Below, in pieces: positions 26,216 to 33,761 of a stretch of DNA of 35,122 bases. The notes below the pieces were generated by a model that was not told where the DNA came from, did no database searches, and saw only the letters and a list, made by a program, of their open reading frames with translations. The number at the start of each line of letters is the position of its first letter. The stretch's first letter is position 1. Source of the stretch: CAZIIK01 sp964539235 (GTDB lineage: Bacteria > Pseudomonadota > Gammaproteobacteria > Francisellales > CACEW01); assembly GCA_964539235.1 (NCBI GenBank), contig CAZIIK010000004.1, positions 1-35,122 on the forward strand, given 5' to 3'. The position numbers and the translations under genes were made by a program.

Positions 26216-27136
26216 TCAACCTATATTGCTGAACGGTAGCTTAATATGTTCGAACTCTTTTGCAAGCGTCTTATCCGGTGGCATGGGTAAAGGCGAAGAT
26301 TTACGCACGGCCAGAATCGCCTGAAGATCAAATGCGTTATTCCCACTAGAACGCAATACATGCACAGATTGCACCTGACCACGCAGGTCTAACGTAATCC
26401 CTAACACAACGGTTAATGCTTGAGATTGCGAAAACTGGTTGATCCAATTAGCCCGAATCGTTTGCTGAATTAAGCCAATATATTTTTCGCGTTGCGTAAG
26501 TTGCATTTGACGCAATGCTTGTGCGGCTGCCTGTGCTTTTTCATCTGCTGTAATCTGCTGCCCTAAACGCGTTAACGCCTGCTGACGCAATTTGTCAGCA
26601 ATCGCTTTTTTCTTATGCGCCAATTCACGCGCAGACCGTTTTTCCGCCGCCTGTTTATGTGCGTGTTGTTCCTGACGTTTTTTCCGACGCAAGCGCTCTG
26701 CTGCTAGGCGCTGTTGTTTCTTTTCTGCATCGCGTTTGCGCGCTAAAGCAGCCTTGCGACGTTTTTGTGCCTGCAGGCGTGCTTTTTTCTGCTCAGCCAA
26801 GCGTTTCAAATAACGGCGATGCGCTGCTTTTTTTCGCTGACGCGCCTGCTCTGCACGCCTTTCTGCTGCACGTTGTGCAGCAATTTTTTGCTGGCGCACA
26901 CGTTGCTGATGCTGATAGGCCGACTGGCTGATCACCTGTGCCTGGACGATCTTAGTCGTTTGTGCGTCCTGTACACGTTGAATGGCAACTTGATAAACAC
27001 GGTGCTGCTGTACACTGGCAATCAGAATCACAATGATCAGCAGCAGATGCAAGATAATTGAAAACCCGAATGGTGAACGCAAATGGCGCAGAGCAAGGCG
27101 CCAATCAACTCGAAACATGCGCCGCCACTCAATCAT
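26216..27136 (-). CDS. tolA: TolA, inner-membrane energy-transfer protein
   Basis: TolA spans the periplasm and transmits force from TolQR to TolB-Pal. The 306-residue protein has one N-terminal membrane helix (SIILHLLLIIVILIASV, about 26-43), a long basic Ala/Arg/Lys/Gln-rich helical domain II (about 65-215, with ARQRKKAAHRRYLKRLAEQKK-like repeats, shorter than in E. coli), and a C-terminal domain of TonB/TolA type (REKYIGLIQQTIRANW ... VHVLRSSGNNAFDLQAILAV). The start overlaps the tolR stop as ATGA. The helical domain is unusually Arg-rich. Family assignment rests on architecture and operon position. Confidence 0.93.
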   Translation of the reverse strand: MIEWRRMFRVDWRLALRHLRSPFGFSIILHLLLIIVILIASVQQHRVYQVAIQRVQDAQTTKIVQAQVISQSAYQHQQRVRQQKIAAQRAAERRAEQARQRKKAAHRRYLKRLAEQKKARLQAQKRRKAALARKRDAEKKQQRLAAERLRRKKRQEQHAHKQAAEKRSARELAHKKKAIADKLRQQALTRLGQQITADEKAQAAAQALRQMQLTQREKYIGLIQQTIRANWINQFSQSQALTVVLGITLDLRGQVQSVHVLRSSGNNAFDLQAILAVRKSSPLPMPPDKTLAKEFEHIKLPFSNIG

Positions 27137-27576
27137 GAAGTTTGATGTGCTTTATCTTGCGTCATCAAGCCAACTGTGGGTACACCAGCTTGCTGCAATA
27201 ACACCATCGCTTGCACGACCTTGCCATAATTGACCGAACGATCACCGCGCACATAGACCTTACGCTTAGGTGCTTTTTGTAACGCTTGGTGCACTAAACG
27301 CTCTATTTCCACACTGGAAACTGGCGTTTTACCATCGCGTAAAATATTAATGAAATACTGCCCGGTCTGATTAACCGTCACAATGATGGGCTGATTTTGT
27401 TCCGGTGGTAAGGTTTTTGCTGCAGCCTGTGGCAAGTTGACCTTGACTCCATGAGTTAACAAAGGTGTCGTCACCATAAAGATAATGAGCAATACCAACA
27501 TCACATCGATGTACGGCACCACATTAATTTCTGCAATTTGCCGGCGGCTGCGCTTACGGCGTCTTCTTAATGCCAT
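27133..27576 (-). CDS. tolR: TolR, inner-membrane proton-channel subunit
   Basis: ExbD/TolR-family protein that with TolQ forms the proton-driven motor. It has a basic cytoplasmic N-terminus (ALRRRRKRSRRQIAEINVVP), one membrane helix with the essential aspartate in PYIDVMLVLLIIFMVTTPL (Asp at about residue 24) and a periplasmic domain with VKVNLPQAAAKTLP and VYVRGDRSVNYGKVVQAM. At 147 residues it is normal. SD AGGGAG eight bases before ATG; tolA overlaps its end by four bases. Confidence 0.96.
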   Translation of the reverse strand: MALRRRRKRSRRQIAEINVVPYIDVMLVLLIIFMVTTPLLTHGVKVNLPQAAAKTLPPEQNQPIIVTVNQTGQYFINILRDGKTPVSSVEIERLVHQALQKAPKRKVYVRGDRSVNYGKVVQAMVLLQQAGVPTVGLMTQDKAHQTS

Positions 27577-27588
27577 CTTACAAGCTCC

Positions 27589-28275
27589 CTATGCCTGCTC
27601 TGAACGATGCAGTTGTCGCTCAAACAATGCCATCAGCTCATCCTGAAAACTTTCACTTTCACTTAGAATTTGTTCAGTACGTGACGAAAAACGGTTATAG
27701 GCCACCACAGCAGGAATCGCCACAAACAAACCCATTGCCGTTGCAATCAGTGCTTCAGAAATTCCAGGCGCCACCATGGAAAGCGTTGCTTGTTGCACAC
27801 TACCTAAGGCTTTAAAAGATCCCATAATGCCCCACACAGTACCGAATAAACCGACATAAGGACTCACAGCACCAATAGTCGACAACAAGGAAAGTCCATG
27901 TTCCAAACGATCAGCTTCACGCATTACTGTCGCTCGCATGGTGCGATCAATCACTTCAACCTGACGTTCAGGTGACATCACACCTGACTCACGGGCTTTC
28001 AGAAAAGCTTTGAAACCTGATATAAACACCCGCCCTACACCGTATTGATGCGAACCCTCAGCTTGCAGTGATTGATAAAGCTTGCCCATCTCCTCACCTT
28101 GCCAAAAGCGTTGATTAAAGGCTCGGATCAAGCGATTGGCGCGTTTCAACAAACTGATCCGTTGAAAAATCACCGTCCAAGACCAAATCGATGCCAATAA
28201 TAAAATCAACATAACAAACTTCACCACAGGATCCGCTGTTGCAATTAAGTGCCAAATAGAAAGTTGTGTGTCCAA
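27589..28275 (-). CDS. tolQ: TolQ, inner-membrane proton-channel subunit
   Basis: ExbB/TolQ-family protein with three membrane helices (about 11-33, 130-155 and 165-190 in the shorter form) and the conserved LLSTIGAVSPYVGLFGTVWGIM region. An ATG at 28302 gives 237 residues but has no SD. A TTG nine codons later (28275) has AAGGAAG six bases upstream and yields an N-terminus (DTQLSIWHLIATADPVVK) that lines up with E. coli TolQ, so I prefer it. It heads the tol operon, 13 bases before tolR. The thioesterase gene ybgC, usually just upstream, is absent. Confidence 0.95.
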   Translation of the reverse strand: MDTQLSIWHLIATADPVVKFVMLILLLASIWSWTVIFQRISLLKRANRLIRAFNQRFWQGEEMGKLYQSLQAEGSHQYGVGRVFISGFKAFLKARESGVMSPERQVEVIDRTMRATVMREADRLEHGLSLLSTIGAVSPYVGLFGTVWGIMGSFKALGSVQQATLSMVAPGISEALIATAMGLFVAIPAVVAYNRFSSRTEQILSESESFQDELMALFERQLHRSEQA

Positions 28276-28344
28276 AATTGTCTTCCTTTTAATAAGCGCC
28301 ATTCACGCGCTAATGATTAAAATAAACTACCGATAAATAAAGCG

Positions 28345-29400
28345 TTACAGTAAATTCTGTTGAATACTGGCCGAAACCGGCAAATCAAAATGCTCATAAC
28401 AACGTTTTGTCGCCATACGCCCACGTGCTGTGCGCGTAATAAATCCTTGTTGAATCAAGTAAGGTTCTAATACTTCTTCAATGGTACCTTTTTCTTCACC
28501 AATGGCTGCTGCCAGACTATCAAGACCGACTGGCCCCCCATCAAAATTCTGCATAATCGTCGTCAATAACTTGTGATCCATAAGATCGAGCCCTAATGGA
28601 TCAACCTTTAACATCGATAGCGCTTGATCGGCTATTTCTGCTGCAATCACACCACTGGATTTCACCTGGGCATAATCGCGTACACGGCGTAATAACCGAT
28701 TAGCAATCCGCGGTGTACCGCGCGAACGCCGCGCAATTTCTAAGGAGCCGTCCCAATCAATTTCTAATACCAAAAGATGGGCAGAACGCTGCACAATTTT
28801 GGCCAAATCTTCTATCGAGTAAAATTCCAAACGTTGGATAATGCCAAAGCGATCGCGCAACGGAGCGGTCAATAGCCCAGCACGTGTCGTTGCACCGACT
28901 AAGGTAAACGGCGGCAAATCCAGTTTAATCGAACGCGCGGCTGGTCCTTCTCCGATCATAATATCCAACTGATAATCTTCCATCGCCGGATAGAGAATTT
29001 CTTCAATCACCGGACTCAAGCGGTGAATTTCATCAACAAACAACACATCATTTTCATTCAGATTGGTCAGCAAAGCGGCTAAGTCACCGGCTTTTTCCAA
29101 TACAGGGCCAGAAGTTTGCCTGAGTGAAACGCCCATTTCATTAGCAATGATATGGGCAAGTGTGGTTTTCCCTAGACCCGGTGGGCCGAATACTAAAGTA
29201 TGGTCCAACGGCTCTTCCCGTAACCGTGCCGCACCAATAAAAATTTCCAACTGCTCACGCACAGCCGGCTGCCCACCATAATCGACTAATTTTTTTGGAC
29301 GAATCGCACGATCTACACGCTCATCCTCACCACTGGCCGTACTGGAAATATCAGGTTGACGACCATTTTCAGAAACATGAATCTCATCGGTTTCAATCAT
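28345..29400 (-). CDS. ruvB: Holliday junction branch migration ATPase RuvB
   Basis: The AAA+ motor that drives Holliday-junction migration with RuvA. The 351-residue protein has Walker A GPPGLGKTT (72-80), Walker B VDEIH (122-126), sensor 1 GATTRAG, the arginine-finger stretch PLRDRFG, sensor 2 RGTPRIANRLLRRVRD and the C-terminal winged helix FITRTARGRMATKR. All are intact. The N-terminus (about 22 residues) is a little longer than in E. coli. It is followed by tolQ, 69 bases on. ruvA and ruvC are not next to it; the upstream side is a palindromic spacer instead. Confidence 0.97.
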   Translation of the reverse strand: MIETDEIHVSENGRQPDISSTASGEDERVDRAIRPKKLVDYGGQPAVREQLEIFIGAARLREEPLDHTLVFGPPGLGKTTLAHIIANEMGVSLRQTSGPVLEKAGDLAALLTNLNENDVLFVDEIHRLSPVIEEILYPAMEDYQLDIMIGEGPAARSIKLDLPPFTLVGATTRAGLLTAPLRDRFGIIQRLEFYSIEDLAKIVQRSAHLLVLEIDWDGSLEIARRSRGTPRIANRLLRRVRDYAQVKSSGVIAAEIADQALSMLKVDPLGLDLMDHKLLTTIMQNFDGGPVGLDSLAAAIGEEKGTIEEVLEPYLIQQGFITRTARGRMATKRCYEHFDLPVSASIQQNLL

Positions 29401-29541
29401 GATTTAAAGCCACTCAAAACATTGGCAGGTATGCTAGCACAAGTATGCAAGAGTATCGCTGGGGTAGGCATGGAATCAGAGAGAAATTCTGCGATGCATT
29501 AAAAATGTTAGCACTAAGGCTCAAGCCCCACGCAGCTGAAC

Positions 29542-29709
29542 CTTAGATAGTGGCGACACGAGTTTTTTCGTTGTGAAAATTGGAATAATTTAGATAAAAA
29601 GGCATGAATTCGAAGCGGCATAGCCACTCTATGCTATGAGAATTCAAGCCTTTTTAGCCAATTAGACCCTATTTGCAATAGAAATAAACTCGTGACGCCA
29701 CTATCTGAG
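29542..29709. repeat. Nested palindromic element, MITE-like
   Basis: Three pairs of inverted arms nest around one centre. Outer arms of 24 bp (29542-29565 / 29686-29709) match at all but two positions, one of them a wobble; the arms contain AGATAGTGGCG and CGCCACTATCT. Middle arms of 16 bp (29596-29611 / 29640-29655, AAAAAGGCATGAATTC-type) differ at one base. The inner stem is GCATAG/CTATGC (29618-29623 / 29629-29634) around CCACT. The spacers between arms are not symmetric. No clear target duplication flanks it. This looks like a small mobile palindrome (MITE) or a long structured RNA. The rest of 29401-29770 has two further small hairpins (29719-29730, 29735-29748) and no gene. Confidence 0.6.
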
Positions 29710-29770
29710 CTAATCATCGGGCAAACGCCCACTCATGCCACATGGCATAAGACTTAAATAACGTAATGAA

Positions 29771-29995
29771 CTACTTTTTTAAGGTAAAGTTAAAGCCATC
29801 CATACCTGATTGATTATGAATCTGTTCTTGCATCCAATCGCGCTCTAAACTACGTGCCAACCTTAAACGAATATCAACTTGCACATCTCGACCATAAAAC
29901 TCGGAATACTTACACAAATCACGCACCATTTTTTCAGAAAGATTAACGGTAACAGCTAAAGAATTCTCCGTTTCCACAAGCGTATACTGAATCAT
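29771..29995 (-). CDS. Small ribbon-helix-helix-like protein
   Basis: A 74-residue protein reading ENSLAVTVNLSEKMVRDLCK, then YSEFYGRDVQVDIRLRLARSLERD. The short beta strand followed by two helices with a small-residue turn resembles Arc/MetJ-type ribbon-helix-helix DNA-binding domains, though I cannot name a family. The ATG at 29995 has an excellent SD (AGAGGAGGA, about seven bases away); the longer frame to 30043 adds a Cys/Gly-rich tail without support. No toxin gene lies beside it, so an antitoxin role has no local partner. Two hairpins and the palindromic element lie directly downstream. Confidence 0.65.
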   Translation of the reverse strand: MIQYTLVETENSLAVTVNLSEKMVRDLCKYSEFYGRDVQVDIRLRLARSLERDWMQEQIHNQSGMDGFNFTLKK

Positions 29996-30096
29996 AGGTC
30001 TTCCTCCTCTTAAGAATACCCCAAACAAACAACACCCATTCAATCAAGACAGAATCCTACGGCCCAAAACGCCCATAGCCACTAACAGCTGAAAAA

Positions 30097-30162
30097 GAGT
30101 TTGCTTCAAAGAATATCTTTGCAAACTCATCAGTATGTATATGCAATGAAATAACTGCATAT
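30097..30162. repeat. Two hairpins in the spacer upstream of the small RHH-like gene
   Basis: GAGTTTGC/GCAAACTC (30097-30104 / 30121-30128) encloses CAAAG/CTTTG, making a long stem. ATATGCA/TGCATAT (30139-30145 / 30156-30162) follows. The spacer 30044-30385 holds no convincing gene. These could be operators, transcript ends or relics. Confidence 0.4.
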
Positions 30163-30385
30163 CAGGTTTCTCCATATCGAATTACCTAACCTGCCTTCCT
30201 AGGAAAATGCTGCTCACCACTAAAACGGGTTCACATGTTAACTTCATTTCCATATGAATCATTTCAATCCACTCAAACAGACCAGATTGAACTTATAACA
30301 GTCTATGCCTATCATAAGTTAACTGTCAATAATTTTATCCGTATTTTTAATATAAAATCCGAAAAAGTTGTTTTTTGGGCATTTT

Positions 30386-30413
30386 TTTACACTTATATCC
30401 GGAAAATTATAGT
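30386..30413 (+). promoter_or_regulatory. Promoter of the XRE/S24-like regulator
   Basis: TTTACA (30386-30391) and TATAGT (30408-30413), each five of six consensus matches, are 16 bases apart, 31 bases before the regulator's ATG. Two similar blocks, ATCCGAAAAA (about 30357) and ATCCGGAAAA (about 30397), lie upstream and between the boxes about 40 bp apart, as expected for repressor sites, perhaps for autoregulation. Confidence 0.5.
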
Positions 30414-30444
30414 ATCCATCGTTAATAATCAGGATGAATAAACA

Positions 30445-31116
30445 ATGGCAAGAACAAAAACCGCAAGCCTAAAGGTCGTTACGGAACGGTCAGAAAGATT
30501 ACGATACATACAAAAATATACCGGCATTTCGCGTCATGAACTTTGCCATAATACCGATCTAAAATATGACACCGTTTATCGCTGGGAAACGGGTAAAAGC
30601 CAAACATTTAACGAGCAAAGGGCTGCTGCTCTCATCGACAAACTCAAACAACATGGTGTCATGTGCACATTAGAATGGCTGCTACACGGCAAAGGTCATC
30701 CACCACATCGCACACGAGATATTATTGGTACGCCCGCAGGCAATAGATTTGAACTGGAAAAAATCCAACAAGAATTGACGCTTTTGTCGGAACACCATCT
30801 CGATATTGTGCACCATCAAGTCATTGATAACACGATGTATCCATTATTTAAGCAAGATGATCATGTTGCTGGCCTGAAACTAGAATCGGATGATTATCAC
30901 CGTGCCATCGGTCAAATTTGCCTGGTCAAACCAGTTGATAGCCTTCAGATACTAGTGCGTAAAATTGAAAGAAGTGCTGAAAAGCAAAAGCATTGCCTGA
31001 TTTGCCTTGAACCCGAACAAAACAAACCCCTACTACAACCTGATATAACATTGGACCTAGTGGCACCTTTAATCTGGTGGCGACGCCCAGCTTTTAATAT
31101 TGCACGATCAACATAA
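30445..31116 (+). CDS. XRE-type regulator with degenerate S24-like domain
   Basis: A 223-residue DNA-binding regulator. The N-terminal part (about 17-82) is an XRE helix-turn-helix (LRYIQKYTGISRHELCHNT, then YDTVYRWETGKS). The C-terminal part (about 120-205) follows the fold of S24/LexA-like peptidases: VIDNTMYPLFKQDDHVAG lies where active members have the D/S-S-M-x-P motif, and LVRKIER where the catalytic Lys sits. The serine is replaced by Thr130, while a candidate Lys173 remains, so self-cleavage is doubtful and the domain may only dimerise or sense. Such CI-like proteins are found in Legionella and in phages. SD AGGA ten bases upstream. It is convergent with the two-component genes. Confidence 0.75.
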   Translation: MARTKTASLKVVTERSERLRYIQKYTGISRHELCHNTDLKYDTVYRWETGKSQTFNEQRAAALIDKLKQHGVMCTLEWLLHGKGHPPHRTRDIIGTPAGNRFELEKIQQELTLLSEHHLDIVHHQVIDNTMYPLFKQDDHVAGLKLESDDYHRAIGQICLVKPVDSLQILVRKIERSAEKQKHCLICLEPEQNKPLLQPDITLDLVAPLIWWRRPAFNIARST

Positions 31117-31138
31117 GTAAAACGACTTGATGGGCGCC

Positions 31139-31170
31139 TTTGACGGCACCTGAAAATCCGCACCGTCAAA
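31139..31170. terminator. Hairpin between convergent genes
   Basis: TTTGACGG (31139-31146) pairs perfectly with CCGTCAAA (31163-31170) around a 16-base loop. It lies between the regulator's stop and the end of the response regulator, overlapping the latter's stop. The T and A ends let it serve both directions, although no long T-run is present. Confidence 0.5.
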
Positions 31171-32114
31171 CCAAGCATAGTAATAATGACCACCAGATTA
31201 ACTCATGAGATGATGAGCAGGCCGCATAAAAATCAAGCCAATGTTCGCTGTGCAAATCTGCATCACTTGGATCAACAAATAAAGGAACTGCCTTCTTGTC
31301 GCGGATTTCTTGCAACACTGCTTGCTCAGTCGATGTCATCGGATCATGTGATACAGTTTCAGCCAATTGCACCAAGACATCCATTTCGTACTCACTCTTG
31401 AGCACTAACCATTTAAGTGCGCCATCATAGCCAGCTACCAGAAAGTAACCTTCATTACTGAACAAGTAATACTCGGCGATATCATTTTGTGCCAACATAT
31501 CAAAGAAAGGCTGCACGATATGTGGGTCTGTCAAACACACTGGCGGGCATTTTTCCCGTGGCAAACTGTGCATAATAATCCGTGATAGCTCTTGAAAATA
31601 AGCAACCTGCTTTTGCCGAATATGCGATACGATATCTCGATACATACCTGGTTCACCTTTGCGGTGAAACTTGTCGATGGTCTTATTATTTAAGGCTTCT
31701 AAACCATTTTCATCATTCGCCTCTCCAGTCAACATGATTTTAAAAAAATCGCAATGTTCTAGCTGACGGCAAAGCTCCACTCCACTCATGACAGGCATTG
31801 CATAATCTACCAGCACAACGGCTACTTCATCAAAACGGCTGGGGGTTATAGATGTGCTCATGAATTTTCTGAATATTAACCGTGACACCACCTTGCTCAA
31901 AGTCGTCTCCCGTTCCACGCAATACACAGCATTGGGTGAAATTTTGAGCCTGATACTGCTGAAAAAAGTCGATCGCATCACCTGGATTCATAAAATTTTT
32001 CGACAAACTAACATCGCCATAATTCAACACGAGTTGTTTGAGCAAAACAGGATCATCATCAACAGCAACGACTGTCGTTGGATGAAAACAGCATGGTATA
32101 CCTAAGCTTTTCAT
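31166..32114 (-). pseudogene. Response regulator with insertion-bearing receiver domain, frameshifted
   Basis: The first frame starts at 32114 (SD AGAGGG) with VVAVDDDPVLLKQL (acidic pocket) and ends in IHEHIYNPQPF at a TGA. Reading continues in the next frame as FDEVAVVLVDYAMPVMSG (phospho-acceptor Asp), IMLTGEA (switch Thr) and KFHRKGEP (Lys) to 31166. Removing one base from the AAAA run at 31832-31835 (plus strand) joins them into one protein of about 315 residues. The receiver has an extra segment of about 40 residues between helix 2 and strand 3 (QCCVLRGTGDDF to HIYNP), and the C-terminal half is not a DNA-binding domain I know. It lies 55 bases behind the CqsS/LqsS-like kinase and is its likely partner, so LqsR-like by context. 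Confidence 0.75.
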
Positions 32115-32169
32115 ACGATAACCCTCTGAAACACAATTTTTATCACAAAAAAATAGTATAGCGCCTCAT

Positions 32170-33490
32170 TCATTTCGCATCACGCACGATAGGCAGCTCA
32201 ACAATAAAATGGGTATATTTTCCCAATTCTGACAAGCAGCGGATTTCACCTCCCATCTCTTTAATCACCATGCGACAGAAAGCCAACCCAATCCCGGTAC
32301 CATGACGAGTTTGGGTAAAGAAAGATTCAAAAATATAAGGTAAAGTCGCACTGGAAATGCCTTTGCCTGTATCCCTAAAGTGTAATTTATTAAAGCTTTC
32401 CGATGATTCAGTCCAAATCGTGATATCACCTTTGCGTGCATCTTGAATAAAATAAAGCGCATTTTTGAGCAGATTAAACAACACATTCAACATACATTTT
32501 ATCATCACCACAAAATTGGAAATCGACGCCAGATTGACAATGAATTTTATCCAGTTCATCCAATTTAAACGGGTAAAGCTTAAGGGCCTCTTCAACACAG
32601 GATGCAATAGAATGAGTCGTAAAATCTTCTCTCGGCACCCTGAGCATATTGACCTTTTTGTTGAACATGTCGATAAAAACCAACCCTGACTTGACCATGG
32701 TGTCAATGTCATCAGCACTATCCGATAAAACTTCAATCTGACTATTAGAAATATTTGGAACATCTAGATGCTGCTGTCTAGCAACCTGATAAGTCGCAAT
32801 TAACCTTGGCAATAGCCGCTTCAAACCCGTAATTAATGAACCAATGGCAAATAAAGGTGTTCTCAGTTCATGCGCAATACTGGCACCCACTGCCCGCATG
32901 GTTGAAATACGCATTTCCTCTTGGCGGCGATTATTAATTGAAAACAACCCACCGATAATAATGGCAGCCATAAAAGTAGCGGCAATGCCGATTAGTTGAC
33001 TGTTGTTGAACAAAAATTTAGACATGCCAAAAGGGCTATAGAAGCCAAAAGAATAATATACACCTATGGCTAACAGTAACCCTGAAACCAAGACAAAAAA
33101 AGCATCCAAAACATCAAATAACAGCAACACAATAAAAAACATCGTGACATCATTCATCAGCCAAAGAAAATTCAAATGATTTTTCAATGTCATAAATGTA
33201 AAAAAGAATGGCAGACAGAAAATCACACTACCATGCCAGTAAATAGGCAAAAACTTTTCTAAACAGCGCGGCCATTTTTTATAAAGCATTAGGGGCACAC
33301 ATAAAGCAGTCGCCACGAAACGTAATGAAAAACTCTCGTAATTATCTGGTGTTAAAACACTCCACAGAAAATAAAACAGTGGATAGTTAATAGATAACAA
33401 AAACCCAAATATGCCTATCTGGCTGGGGTTACGCTCTGTATTTTTAATCAAGAGATCCATAAAACCATGGAAAATGCTAAATATTTTCAT
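32170..33490 (-). pseudogene. CqsS/LqsS-type quorum-sensing histidine kinase, frameshifted
   Basis: The first frame (from ATG 33490) encodes six or more membrane helices, then the dimerisation histidine in ASIAHELRTPL (about residue 207), and ends at a stop at 32474 just inside the ATPase domain. The next frame carries the rest: VLFNLLKNALYFIQ (N box), FRDTGKGIS (D box), IFESFFTQ (F box) and HGTGIGLAFCRMV (G box), to 32170. Removing one base at 32488 gives GDDKMYVNVLFNLLKNA and a protein of about 440 residues. The sensor matches Vibrio CqsS strikingly: YPLFYFLWSVLTPDNYESF and FCLPFFFTFMTLKN (about 92-105). CqsS and Legionella LqsS detect alpha-hydroxyketones (CAI-1, LAI-1). No cqsA/lqsA synthase is in the window. 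The true start lacks a strong SD; a TTG precedes the ATG. Confidence 0.85.
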
Positions 33491-33670
33491 CAAATCTTAT
33501 GCATGGGTTTTTTCAACATTATCAGGATACTAGGATGATCGCACAACGGGAGACTTCTTAATTCAACTGATTACAGAACTCACTGAAGCCATACCAACTG
33601 TTTATTAATGAAAACGATTCAAAGCACTAAACCAAGGTCCTATTCCCTATTAAAACCCCCACTTTATTGC

Positions 33671-33736
33671 CCGACCATTATCAACCATACTGGATTTTGG
33701 TCTTGACTATTATTAAGTTTGGTTAATAATGGTCGG
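33671..33736 (+). promoter_or_regulatory. Promoter flanked by a 17-bp inverted repeat
   Basis: CCGACCATTATCAACCA (33671-33687) and TGGTTAATAATGGTCGG (33720-33736) are inverted repeats with one mismatch. Between them lies TTGACT (33703-33708); 16 bases on, AATAAT (33725-33730) falls inside the right arm. Both boxes match the consensus at five of six positions. An operator that covers the -10 and has a second copy 49 bp upstream fits repression or looping. It lies 26 bases before the ATPase gene's ATG. The rest of 33494-33670 shows nothing. Confidence 0.55.
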
Positions 33737-33761
33737 ATAAAAAATAGTCATTTATTTGCTT

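Noticed and set aside
26659..27061. Long overlapping plus-strand frames opposite tolA
   Set aside because: They mirror the repetitive Ala/Arg/Lys codons of the TolA helical domain and lack ribosome binding sites.
29542..29709. CRISPR or tandem repeat array
   Set aside because: The arms are inverted and nested, not regularly spaced direct repeats.
29771..29995. Toxin-antitoxin module
   Set aside because: The small protein looks RHH-like, but no candidate toxin frame lies within several hundred bases on either side.
30235..30441. A 68-codon plus-strand frame with a hydrophobic C-terminal half
   Set aside because: It has no SD, covers the promoter of the regulator at 30445, and its composition simply reflects AT-rich DNA.
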